From: Plasmodium brasilianum | Taxonomy: Eukaryota; Apicomplexa; Aconoidasida; Haemosporida; Plasmodiidae | Assembly (NCBI RefSeq): GCF_023973825.1 | Contig: NC_090118.1 | Coordinates: forward strand, 1,533,001 to 1,597,000 | Direction of reading: 5' to 3' | DNA length: 64,000 bases | Shown: positions 50,459 through 62,160 of the stretch, piece after piece | Layout of the letters: each line of letters starts with the position of its first letter | How positions within the stretch are numbered: the stretch's first letter is position 1 | The notes under the pieces: generated by a model | What the model was told of the DNA's origin: nothing | The model's database searches: none | Seen by the model: only the letters and a program-made list of their open reading frames with translations | Made by a program: the position numbers and the translations under genes

Positions 50459-53356
50459 AATGAATAGTAAGGAATTACTTTTTTTAAGGTAATGTATATT
50501 TTAATATGATGTAATATCTACAATGTCATTCGTTATGTGTATAATAAACATATAGTTAATTACTGAAATTTTATACAAGCAATTTCATATTAGTGCATTT
50601 TCTAATTCCAAAGAATAAAAATATATGTTCTTAGTTTTTTTATGGATTTGAATGTTTTAGTTTGTTTAAATTAGTATTTTAAATTATTGTATTAGCTTAA
50701 TTATATATTACTGTATATATCATCTATTTTTGATTTAAAATAGGTTTCTACGAAGAATATATGCATATATTTTTAAGTGAAAACATAACAGTATAATTAA
50801 TACACTTTTATTAGAGTATTTTGTTTCTTTATATATGAAATAATAAAAATTCTGTGTGCTATTTTTTATCTTTTCTTTGATGAAAATTACTATTTGTTAA
50901 TGTAATTGAAAAATATAAGATTCGTTTTAATTTAACAATAAATGTGTCTTGTTTTTTATTTAATGAAAGGAAATGAAGAGAATTTGTTGCATTAATATAT
51001 ATGTATATTTTATTTATTTAAGAAACAGCTAAAATATTTATTGTATAAAATAAGTTATATGAGGTAGGAGTTATTAAGAATATTTATTGTAAAAATCTTT
51101 CAAATATAAATTTAATTTTATTATATAAAAGTCATAAATGGGCAGTTATTAATATATAATAAGGTAAGGTTTTTTTTCTATTTGAGTTATAAAAGGAATA
51201 GTTTACACACGTTGAAGTTTTAAATATGTAGAATTTAATAAGAAGTTAAAATTATTAATAATTTTATTATGATTTCCAATTGTGCGTTAATTTGATTTTG
51301 GAAAAATTAATTAAATATGAATTACATTGAAAATTTATAGATAAATATAGTATATATGGCCCTAATTCTTTATGTCATTCAAATATTAAATTAAAATACT
51401 AAATACAATAGCATATTAATAGATCATATATGCAAATAATTTATTTTATCTCTCCTATATTGTAGTTCTCTCAAAAAGTTTTATATATCTGTAAATATAT
51501 AAATTAACAGTAGGAGTAATTAAAATAAGTATGTATTCTATATCATCCTTTCTTCGAGTGTAGATATATACATATACATTTGTGCTTCTTTTTATAGTTT
51601 TCTATATATAAATCATGTAATATTTTAGTAATATATTGAGGATATATAAAAAAATATATGAATTACATTTAGCATAAATAAATCTCTGATATTTAGAACT
51701 CATATTTTTTTTAAATAAAATATAAGGAAAACATAGAATTACTTTTTTACATGTAATTCATAAATGCAACTTTGAAGTTCACGTTTCTTGTAAAAAATAG
51801 CTAGATTTATTGATATTATTTTAGTCTTACTAGCATTCGTATGTGATTGATTGTTAGATTTGCATTAATTATACAGTTACTAAGAATTATAATGTACTTA
51901 TACTAATTATTTTATTATTACATATACATAACGGTTAATTATATACTATTATAAATGTATTGAGTAAATAATTACGATAAAATAAATTGACATAAAAAAA
52001 TTACTTGTACCGTATTATTTCTATTATTGAGGAAATAAATAAATAAATATTTCTATTAAATAAAAGGAAAAAAAAAGTTTAAGTTAAATAAACCTTTCAA
52101 TGTATGCTTGAGAAAGTAAAAAATTAACTCACTTACTTCATTACATTAAATGGAAGGTGTACGTTATTATAATTTGTTAATTAACACAAGTTGCATACTT
52201 TTTATTTTACAGGTATTTATGTGATAACTTATTTATATATAAAAAAATTTAATTCATAAAAATATTTTTTAATGAAATAATAAAAATAAATGAAGAATAC
52301 TAAGAGAGTGCCATTATTAATGTTAAAATAAGCACATACAGAGTATTGGAATAAAAAATATACTTTTCACTTTTTGCATGTTAGTTTAGTAAATCAAAAA
52401 AATTATTTAAACTATAATAGTTTAATATTATTTTGTTTAAAGGGAAATAATGTTTTACTTATAATAAATTATAATTACTGTCTGTTTTCTTATAATATAC
52501 AAGGAGTAGAAATAAGAGTATATGAAATAATTTCCTCGTTATATGAAAATTATACATTATATAAATGATACAGTTGTTTTTATTTTCTTTTAAAAATAAT
52601 TTTTTAGTATCTATTTATATAAAATAGTAAAATGTTAATTCTTTCAAAAATTTCTTTATCAAAAAATTTGGTTCATCTTCAATATTTCATAGTCCGTGTT
52701 TACCATTATTTTATATATACTAAATTTTTATTTCATGTGACTATGCTTGCTTGGAATAATATATGACTACAATTATTTTTGAAATTCTTGCATTAAATAC
52801 AATAGTTATTTATGGTAAATTTATTTTTACTTCCTTTTATTATTTTTTTTTTTGGAAGTATTTTTTCCTTTATAAATATATGTTTATACTTTTTAAAGAA
52901 ACATAAAGTATGAAATATATAAATATTTAAACATCACTTTAAATATTAACGAATTTCGTTAGTATATGAATGAATGGTATAAATTTATAAAATCATTATA
53001 AAAAATTATAATGCTCGTTATTATAGTACTTTAAAAAATATGAAAACTTGTACATATTTTTTTTTAACTGTAAATTTTATTATATGCTTAAAAATTACAA
53101 AATAACATATAGTTCTTTAGATACATAATAATATATATATAATGAAAAATATATTTTATAGCTCCAGATATTTTTACTTTCATAATAATTAATTTTATTT
53201 AGCTATAACATGAAACACTAGAAAAAACAAGTATTTTATTAGAATCATTAATTCAATACAAAATATAAGTTGATAATTATATTCAGAATACTTTTATGTG
53301 TATATTTTCTACAAGATACACTTTATTTTATATAAATGAAAGATTTTTTTCTCTAA
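50459..53356. other. intergenic, no gene seen
   Basis: The 3' flank, with the conserved element at 50626-50660, resembles the flank of the 62161 gene for several hundred bases. The plus-strand open frame at 52374-52568 is low-complexity without family features. The missing first exon and body of the fam-m stump at 53357 were not found here. Confidence 0.55.
50626..50660 (+). promoter_or_regulatory. candidate fam-type 3' element
   Basis: TTCTTAGTTTTTTTATGGAT followed by TTGAATGTTTTA, 168 bp after the stop at 50458. Confidence 0.48.
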
Positions 53357-53497
53357 TTAAATAATTTTTTAATTTTATATTATCTAGTATTTTTTTCAAC
53401 ACTTATAATTATATTAGCTTTTACTCTTGTAACAGTCACTCCAAAACCCTTAAGGAATAATGAAATATACAAGAAAATTAAGTTGATGGCTGAATAA
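53357..53497 (+). pseudogene. 3' stump of a fam-m gene
   Basis: An open frame of 46 codons ends in TAA (53495-53497). It reads a membrane segment (LVFFSTLIIILAFTLVTV) followed by PLRNNEIYKKIKLMAE, a close match to the end of the intact fam-m gene (LRNNEKYNKLKLMME). The upstream stop at 53354-53356 and the lack of any other fam-m block show that only the last membrane segment and tail remain. It lies 2.9 kb after a fam-l gene on the same strand, the same order and similar spacing as the fam-l/fam-m pair at 21218 and 24883. Confidence 0.75.
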
Positions 53498-55133
53498 AAT
53501 TAATAATAGGAAACACATTATTTACTTGTAAGGAATTTATTAATATGCAGTAAGATCCGTAATATCTTAAGTGATATGTTCGTAATAAACGTAACTATAA
53601 TTGCTATATTTTTATAAATGTTGTATCCTCACCTTGTCTTCTTGATACATAATTGTAAGAAAATGTATTATGAGTTTTTTTATGAATTCATATGTTTTCT
53701 ATTGATTCTTATTTGAATTTTAATACACTTTATCTGCTTAATTAATTATATTTGGAGTAATATATGTATTTATATATTAAAATTGATTTCTATGAAAGTA
53801 TGTTTTTTCTGTTTTAAAGTGAATATATGATAGAACAGTTCAAAGAATTTTATATAACTGTCATAATTTATATTTAAATTAAAAATTTCTACCATTTGCT
53901 TTATAACTTTTCCTAGTTTTAAATAACTATTTGTTTATGTTATAATGAAAATGTATTATTATTGTAAAATTATGAATAAATGTACATTGTTTATAGTGAT
54001 ATAAAATGACTTGAATATAATTTTTTTGTGTGCATATATTTTTTTATTTTTTTAAACATAAAGCAAATTTAAAATTTATTTTACTATATAAACATTATTA
54101 TATGTAAATATTAAAGAATTTATTTTAAAAAATATATTTAATAGGCTTTTTATTAATTCTGCATAGAATAAATATGAAGTTGTATATGTATAACTTAATA
54201 CCTTTCTTTTTAAATCGAGTTAAGTACTCAGTGTTCAAGATTAATTTTTTAGTTTTACTCCCGTTTAATTTTTAATTCTTTTTATGGCTAACTTGTATTG
54301 CTAAATATAGAATTAATATTTTTTAAAAAAGAAAAATAAATATAAATGTTGTATGTATTTGGAAAATTTTCTTTACTTACAGAGAAAAAAAAAAAATAAA
54401 TGAAGAGATCAAAGTGCAGGTAATTAAATTCTTTATGATTGGTACATAAATATAAAACTTTTATATTTGTACTGGTATTTTTAAAATATTAATTTAAATG
54501 TTATTAAATTTTCTTTTGCAAGAAAGTAAAAATACGTGGTTTGTTATAATTTTTTTGTATCCAATTAACAATATTTGTTTTCATGGAACTATAATAATAT
54601 GTTATAATCATAAGAATATGTAGAAGTATAGTTAAAAACATTGTCGTATATACACAAAAAAAAAAAGGATGTTATAGGAAATACAGTGCAAATTTGAAAA
54701 ATATTTTTTTCATCTAAAAAAAAATTATTATATTTAAATTTTATATCCATTAAATACAATTGAAAGCAGTCATTTTATTAGTGAAATTATATTTATGTAA
54801 AAAAAAATTATTAACAAAATTTTGAATTTATATATACACTGAGTATAAAATTTACACGGATTAATTCTGTTAAAAATATTTTAAGTTCTTATTACCTAAA
54901 GAACTTACAAAAGACATATTTCTTAAATATTTTTATAGTTTTCCTTTTCTGTGGCTTATTATGCATTCATATATGCGTAAAAATATGTATATAGCATAAT
55001 AAATCCTACCGATAAAATTAAAAAAAATAAGTAAAATATATAACAATATAAATAGCGCTTTTATAAAAATTATCATTATGAACCGTTCAATGAGAACTTT
55101 CTTGCTTACTAAAATTATAATTTCTAAAAAGTA
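53498..55133. other. intergenic, no gene seen
   Basis: It contains the 3' element at 53668-53698; nothing else is supported. Confidence 0.55.
53668..53698 (+). promoter_or_regulatory. candidate fam-type 3' element
   Basis: GAGTTTTTTTATGAATTCAT followed by ATGTTTTCT, 171 bp after the stop of the fam-m stump. It has outlived most of the gene. Confidence 0.38.
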
Positions 55134-55808
55134 ATAGAAACAAAAAGTAAAATTAAGAGTCTATTTATAACAAAAACTTTTGCATTTATACTTTTTATAT
55201 GGATATGATGTTATAATAATGTTGTATAATTAAAATGTGTCTTTATTTTGTATTATTGTTATTTTTTGTTTTCCTGATTATTTGTTTTATTTTTCAAAAC
55301 AATATTCACTTATTAAGAAATTGAAGATTTACATACATAATAAATAATACTTATGCCTTTTTTTTAGAGTACTACTGGTAAAATTACCATGAAAGACGAA
55401 TATAAGCATTTTATAAGATATCAAAACTAGCTTAATTTTAGTAAAGATCGAAAGAGAATATCAATTGCAATATGTAGAGGGAAATAAAAAAAGGTATCGG
55501 AAAATTATGACTTAATAATGACAAGATGAACTGCGATTAGAAAATGAAGAAAGGTATGTAAAATGCAAAAAAATAAAAAGTAAGAATTATAATAATCAGT
55601 CAAAAACATAGAAAGGAAAATTAGTTTAAAAAAATTAGAGACTTATTTAATTAAACGAATTTTTAGAAAAAAGTAAAATAAAATGAACGAAGAACAACCT
55701 AAATTAATGTACAAACATTTTGAAGAAGTATTAAATGCCGTGAGGATAGACAAATATATTGCTAAAAAAATATTTTCTATGCTGAATTTTTTATATGAAA
55801 AATTATAA
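55134..55808 (+). pseudogene. decayed two-exon exported-protein gene (fam-like)
   Basis: A first exon of exactly 29 codons is recognisable at 55134-55220 (KIKSLFITKTFAFILFIWI, then an in-frame TGA), with ATA in place of the start codon and a GT after it. A good acceptor (T-tract plus AG at 55366-55367) is followed by AGTACTACTGG, the usual S-T start of exon 2. The frame stops at codon 21. Charged, lysine- and glutamate-rich pieces in different frames continue to 55808; the last is an ATG-led 41-codon frame at 55683-55808 (MNEEQPKLMYKHFEEVLNAV). No membrane segment or fam-l/fam-m block is recognisable. It is a degraded member of the two-exon exported group; the exact family is unclear. Confidence 0.5.
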
Positions 55809-58283
55809 ATAACATAAAAAATGTGTATTAGATGGTGTTCCTTATATATAAACAGATAAAATAAAGATCAGATTTTTTAGGAAGACGAATTTTGTAATAA
55901 AATATATTTTTGGAATTATGTTGAAATAATTCTTGCAAAAGTTTTAATGATATTTTTCTTGTTCCATTCTTTTGTAACTACATATTATTAGGCTGTAATA
56001 TTCATTAGAACAAGTGGTGTAATACTTAACTATTCTTTCATAAATACATAAAAATTTCAATTACCAATAAAAGGAGTATATATTCCATATTTTAATCAAC
56101 ATATATTTCCACGAAACATTATTTTTTTTTAAATTCTACAAAAATTTGGTGTATTCTTAGTGATGTTACTTGACTAAATATTAATATATGTAATTTTTAT
56201 AAAATCACTTAGATATACGAGAAAAGTTTTATATACTAAACGAAAATTAATGTGTATTCCTAAAAATTACTTGGGTTTAAACATATATTTTTCTCATTTA
56301 TGCATTATATTATCTTTGGAAGTCAATTAAATATTCCTATTTGATATATCTATGCACCTAATATTATTATTAACTTAAGGCTTATACACTTGGAAAAAAC
56401 TATATATTTCACATAAATATAAAAAATTATTCATATGTGGTACTGTTATCTGTACGAATAAGCATAATTAATTAATTTTAAATAACATGCATATTTTTAT
56501 TAGATATAATATTCAAAAAATAATTTAGGAAAAAATATATACTCCTAAAGAAGGATAATAAAATCTGTAACATATTAAATTAGAAAATACATACTAAATA
56601 GAAAATGGTGCACATATACAGTCTGTATCAAAATAAATTCTTCATAAAATATAATTCTAGTTATTAATATGAGAATTAAATTATTTTTATATAATTACGA
56701 ATATGTAGTATGTAACAAGATGACATCCAAATAATAGAAATATTTAATAATATAAAAGTCAAATATTTCTAAATTTGCATATAACTTATGTATATATGCA
56801 CATAAAAAATAATGATATAAAATAGTAATTTTCTTTTTTTTTTATTAACGAATATGGATAATATTATATAAAATATTAAATTTGATTATTTCGTTAATTC
56901 TTTCTGTTCAATTAATTTTTTCTTATAAGAGTAATTTTTTTTTTGTACAAATTAGTATCAATTTATTATTATATAATTAAGATTATATATATATTTCCTA
57001 TTTTAATAAATCTACAATCATTATAGTTATATGAAGGAATAAAAATCTTGGAATTATAAATATCCATGGTTTCACACATATAATTCATGAAAAAACAAAT
57101 ACAATTTTATCGTTCCTTGAAATTTTCAAGGATAAAATAATGTATCCATGTTCATTCTAAATTACATTATATGTAATATTTTACGTTTTTTTTTATTATT
57201 TAAGAATATTTATCTTGTAAAATATTTTAATTGAAATTAATTTTTATTTAAATTTTTTTTTCAAATTTTACATTTATTAAAAATATATTTTTTACTATAT
57301 TTAATTAAATATTTTTAGTATTTTCTTTTTTATTTAATATTTCCATCGAAATTATAAATTTTATGTTTAAAAAAAAAGAAAAAAAGGGAAAATAGAAAAT
57401 AAGAGAATTTTTAAATTTTAAAAGTTGATTTTTCGTAAAAATAGTTAATATTTATTTTTTTTTATTTTCCGAAAATTATAATATTTTTATTATAAAAGTA
57501 AAATACAAAAATATAAAACAATTGGGAGTTATTCCTTTGTAAATATGAAGATTTTGGACTTTAATGAAATTTAATAAAACAAAATAAAAATAACATTATA
57601 TTAAATATTTATATATGGTGAATATATATCACATGACAGATTATAATTTGCGTAATAAATAATATTTTGTCGTTTTTTTCTTTTTTTTCTCATATTATGG
57701 CTATTATATGCAGTACAATAATTTATAAATATTAACTATAAAATAATGTTTAATATGATATTTACACACTAATATGTTCATTATTAGGATATATAGCAAA
57801 ATAATTAATAGTTATATATCCATTTGTGTTAACGTACCTATTCAGGACATATATATATATATATATATATTTTTTAATATAAAAATAAAAACTTTAAGGG
57901 CTAAAAAAGCCGTTTTGTTTTATGTTTTTTTTAAAAAGTATTAATAACTAAAAATTCTAATAATTCGGTTAGATAATTTAAATATACATATATTCTGATC
58001 TCTTATCAATAGAATAATTTTTGTCTATAATTATTGTAATTAGTCTTGTATTTGTTGTAAATAAATCATTATTGCTAAAATTTAGGGGAAATATATTTAA
58101 ATATTTTTTTCCTTTTTCAATACATAATATTTTTATTTTATTTATGGAAATTAAAGCTCTTTTTAAAATAAGATACATAATGAAATAATAGTACAAATAT
58201 CAGTATCATGATATTAGTATCTTTCGAGTATCAACTGAACTTGTTAACTAATGAAAGATATTGTAATATGAACTAATTCCAAC
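55809..58283. other. intergenic, no gene seen
   Basis: AT-rich DNA; (TA)n tract at 57849-57870. The minus-strand open frame at 57978-58196 has no supporting context. Confidence 0.55.
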
Positions 58284-59104
58284 ATGTACGGAAAAATAAA
58301 ATATTTTATTTTAATTAAAACTTTTACATTTATCCTTTTAATTTGGATATATTCATATTTAAATAATTTGGTATAAAGAAAACATCCCAGAAAAGTTGAT
58401 TAATATACTTTGCTGCTTCATATTATATATACATATAGATATACGTATTTATAAGAAACTTTGCATAGTAAATAAATATAACGCATTATATATAATATAT
58501 ATATTTCTCTTATTTGTAATGTAACGTTTATGAATCATCAGTTAATAACTGCAAATAGCATATTGACTTCAAGAACTTATAGATTATTATCAAATCTTAA
58601 GTATAAACAGGAAATGAAGAATCTACAGAAGGTAAGTTTTCTGGAAATAAAGATGGTAATTCAAAGAAATGAAAAATCTGAATAAGGAAATATTGAAAAT
58701 TCCAAAAATGAAGAAGAGGACTTAGACAAGAAGAGAACATCTGCATTGGGTAAAAATTCTGGAGCTACAGATAATTTTTTTGAAAAATTGAAAATGAAGC
58801 ATTAACTGGTATAAAAATATTGATGATATGTACTGATATTGATACGAAATCGTAATTAGTGAATGATTCATTAAAGAGATATATTTTAGCGTTTGGTGGA
58901 ATATTAGCCCATTTTATTATAACAGTTATATGGGCTATTGTTTAATCTCTATAATCAATATATCTTAAATGTTCATTAATATGTGGTATTTTAAAAGTTA
59001 TTCATGTGTTATTATAATATAGAAAATGTTTAAAGTATGCGATATAATGAGGGAGGAAAGCAAAAGAGTTAAAAGAAAAATATGAAATTATTGAAAAACA
59101 GTAA
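58284..59104 (+). pseudogene. decayed two-exon exported-protein gene, distinct subtype
   Basis: Exon 1 is intact: 58284-58370, 29 codons (YFILIKTFTFILLIWIYSYL) and a GT donor. Where other copies have an AG before ATTACGTTT or GTAACGTTT, position 58519-58520 reads AT, so the normal acceptor looks lost; a CAG at 58539-58541 might replace it. Exon 2 still shows TSRTYRLLSNLKYKQE with the R-x-L motif. Charged segments in shifting frames follow (NSKNEEEDLDKKRTSALGKN), with stops. A membrane segment at about 58868-58945 (LAFGGILAHFIITVIWAIV) is terminated at once by TAA, and a last piece, KELKEKYEIIEKQ, ends at 59104. The single clear membrane segment and the E/K-rich body differ from fam-l and fam-m. 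It is a pseudogene of an exported protein with a fam-type leader. Confidence 0.6.
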
Positions 59105-60498
59105 TAACGAATAAATTTTTCTATGAAAAAAAAAAATTTTATGTAACTAATAAAGATATACTTTTTGATAAGTGAAGTTATTTGACAAAAAAAAATCCCA
59201 TATATGCAGATAAATTGTTCTAGACAATCTAGATGTATACTTATGTATATAGTTGAACAATAGCAAAAAAATATGTGCTTAATTTTTATAAAATTTAGGT
59301 TATTTTTATATATTCTTTTGTCCTATAATGTATTTATTTGAGTACTTAGTATTCTAGTGTAACATATTTAAATCTACATATGTTATAGAAAGATATTTAT
59401 TTAGTTTTAAAAAAAGGTGAAATTAATGTAGATCATTGTTCAGAAGAGAAATATGTGCTTAAAATGGGAAAATTATATATATATATGTGTTTTATGTTAA
59501 CGTGTATTATTATATTTTATAAGAGTTAATTTAATTTAATATATAATGTTATAATCAAAGCAACATTTCTAGAGCTGATGAGTTCATTTATATTTTTAAT
59601 AATCATGTTATTTATCGCTTTTTTTTTTATAAATGTAAATAGTTGTTAGATAAATTATTTAAAAAGGTTTATTATAACTTAGTTTTAAGTTTAGTACAAC
59701 ATGATAATATACCTTTAATAAAACTAGGTCCATTTTTTTGTTGTACATGTGTTTTTTTTTATTTATATATAAACTTAACAAGTGTTTTTTTTAAAATAAA
59801 ATATTATGAGAAATATGAAATTCAGATATTATATCATATATATATTTTTTTTAATAAATTTTTATATTTTTTGAATAATCTGTGAAAAAAACTGCGAATA
59901 TGTGCTAATGCTTTTTTTAGGTATAAAAATAAATTATTAATATTATTTTACCAATTTCAGAATTAATGAAACTTTACGATTATACAAATAGATAAATTCT
60001 ATATATAATGTAATTTTTTAAATCAAATGGATTATATAAATCCATTACATAATTATTACATAGATATCTATAATAAAACTAATGTTTATAAAATATTAAT
60101 ATATTTTTTTTGTCACATTATCAAGCGAATTTTTCTTTTATCTAACATTAGTGAGATAAAAAAATGTGTCCAAAATCAAATTTTTATTTTATACTATCTA
60201 AATCAATAACTACATGAATGAAAGTGAATAATATTATATATTTATAATCATTTATATATTTGTGATACCATGTATTTTTGTTCTATAAATGCAATTCAAT
60301 CAGTAGCAGTAAAATTTTAAATAAGTAACAAAATATTGCGAAATTTTATAAACGATTACGAATTTTTTATTATTCGTAAAACTTTTTTTAATAATATAGA
60401 AATAATTAAATGAAAATCCACGTTATACTTCTAAATTCGTAAAATTTTTATAATGCTTTTACTAATGCTATAATTTCTAATATATTTTAATTAAAATA
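59105..60498. other. intergenic, no gene seen
   Basis: Open frames at 59643-59885 and 60027-60209 (+) are F/Y/I-rich low-complexity without start, splice or family context; not called. Confidence 0.55.
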
Positions 60499-61615
60499 TT
60501 AAGCAATATTTTGAATATAGTAATCAATTATATCATTATCCCTTAAATTTATATATGAACTTTTATCATTATTAAATTTTTGTTCCTTTAAACATTCAAT
60601 AACGCAATATGAAATTGAACTCCAAAAATTTAGGTTAATGTTTTTTTTATTTTTTAAATGGTATATACCTTTGAAAGTGCACACCTTATATCATGAAACA
60701 TATTAATTATTTCATTGTTTTCATAAAACATAGTTAGATGAAGATATAATGGTATTAGTATTTGAATCTATACACAAAAATTCATCACAATCTTTGTAAA
60801 AATATTAATGTTTAACAATTTCTTTTTTTTCTTTATTAGTATTAAAATTTATAACATTTTATGAAATTATATAATTTTCTGTAAATAAAATGCACATATA
60901 TATATAAGTATTATTACTTAGGGTTAAAATTATTCATAGGGAATGATTAACATTTTTTAATACAATTTTAGATTATAATAGATGCATACATAATAGATTA
61001 TTTTTTAAAATATTACGGTTGTTAAGCAAAAAATAAAAGGTAGATACATTTATGATTTTCTCACTTAGCTTGCTTAATTGTCGTTTTGATAGTGTTTAAT
61101 AAATTTTACATAAATATTTGTAAAAAAATTAAATGGTAACGAAGAAGGATATATATTTTTATTCTTAATAGAATTTAAAAAAAATGCTTAACTAAAAGAA
61201 AATTGTTCTGATGTTATTGAATTTATAGATTAATTACTCGGTAACATGTTTTTTTTTTTTTTTTTTTTGTTACGTTCGTTCTATATATATATATATATAA
61301 TTAAAAAAAGAAAAAAAAAGTCATTAAATTTATGAATAATAGAACAAATTTTCCATTATTAAAAATTTCATTCTCTAAAAATTATGTAAAAACAAATAAA
61401 AGATTATTCTTTATTTACCTTTAAAAAATACATACTTATTACAGATTAGATACCATGCTACAAACTATATTTTTTAAATATATGATTAATTCTAAAACGA
61501 TGCATGGGCTATTGTGGCTACTAATACAAACAATACAAATAATGTAGCACTAAAAATTGTACAAAATATTTTTTTCGCTTATTATTAAAATTATTTTATT
61601 GTTATAAAAATTCAT
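60499..61615 (-). pseudogene. decayed minus-strand gene with recessed signal-like first exon
   Basis: At 61615-61492 the minus strand reads an ATG-led piece (MNFYNNKIILIIS), a frame slip at a run of seven A, and then KKIFCTIFSATLFVLFVLVA followed by TIAHAS. This is a near-perfect secretory signal core starting about 15-20 residues in, the layout of first exons of Plasmodium exported proteins. Further along, an AG at 60879-60880 precedes broken coding pieces: KLYNFIKCYKF, YKDCDEFLCIDSNTN, ENNEIINMFHDIRCALSKVY and NLNFWSSISYCVIECLKEQ, ending in TAA at 60499-60501. Each is separated from the next by a stop or frame change. The LNFW and spaced cysteines are loosely PIR-like, but PIR proteins lack such a leader. 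I do not recognise the family. The 613-nt gap between the two parts shows nothing else, so they may be two separate remnants. Confidence 0.4.
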
Positions 61616-62160
61616 ATTTTATTTGAAATATTATGTTTTTCTAAATATATATTTTTTAAAAAATTAGAATTATTAATGGGAAAATATATCAAAATTAGGT
61701 GATACTCTATTAATATATTGAAAAACGTTATATCTACGTTCTCTATATTCTATATAAACTAATTATTTCCAAATGATAAGAAATCACATATATTTTTTTT
61801 CACTTTATTCTGAGAAAAATTAATAAAAACTTTAATTACTATTTTAGATTAAATTATTAATTAATATTTTTTTAATATATATTAATGAATTCAAAATATA
61901 ATATTTGCATGAAAATTTCTTTTTTGTATCAACATTATGATAAAAAATTTATCATATATATTAATACTTTTTTTCTTTGTCTCTATTAATAAAGCATTAT
62001 TATTTTATATATTTTATAAAGATCTTAAAAATAAAATTAACAAAAAAAAATAAAGAAATAAAATTAAACAAATAAATAGTATTCTTAATATTTTAAAGAA
62101 TATAATATTGTTGTTAATTTTTGTCTTATTAAATATAGTACAATATTATCTATCTACATA
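61616..62160. other. 5' flank of the last fam-l gene
   Basis: It holds the upstream element at 61731-61757; nothing else is recognised. Confidence 0.6.
61731..61757 (+). promoter_or_regulatory. candidate fam-type upstream element
   Basis: TCTACGTTCTCTATATTCTA, 430 bp before the ATG at 62161; the closest match to the element at 11491-11512. Confidence 0.48.

Noticed and set aside
59643..60209. Two plus-strand frames of 80 and 60 codons
   Set aside because: Dominated by F, Y, I, N and K as expected from AT-rich non-coding DNA, without start or splice context.
6165..60930. Isolated GGGTTCA/GGGTTAA-like words (e.g. near 6174, 27418 and 60920)
   Set aside because: Single copies only; no telomeric repeat array is present.
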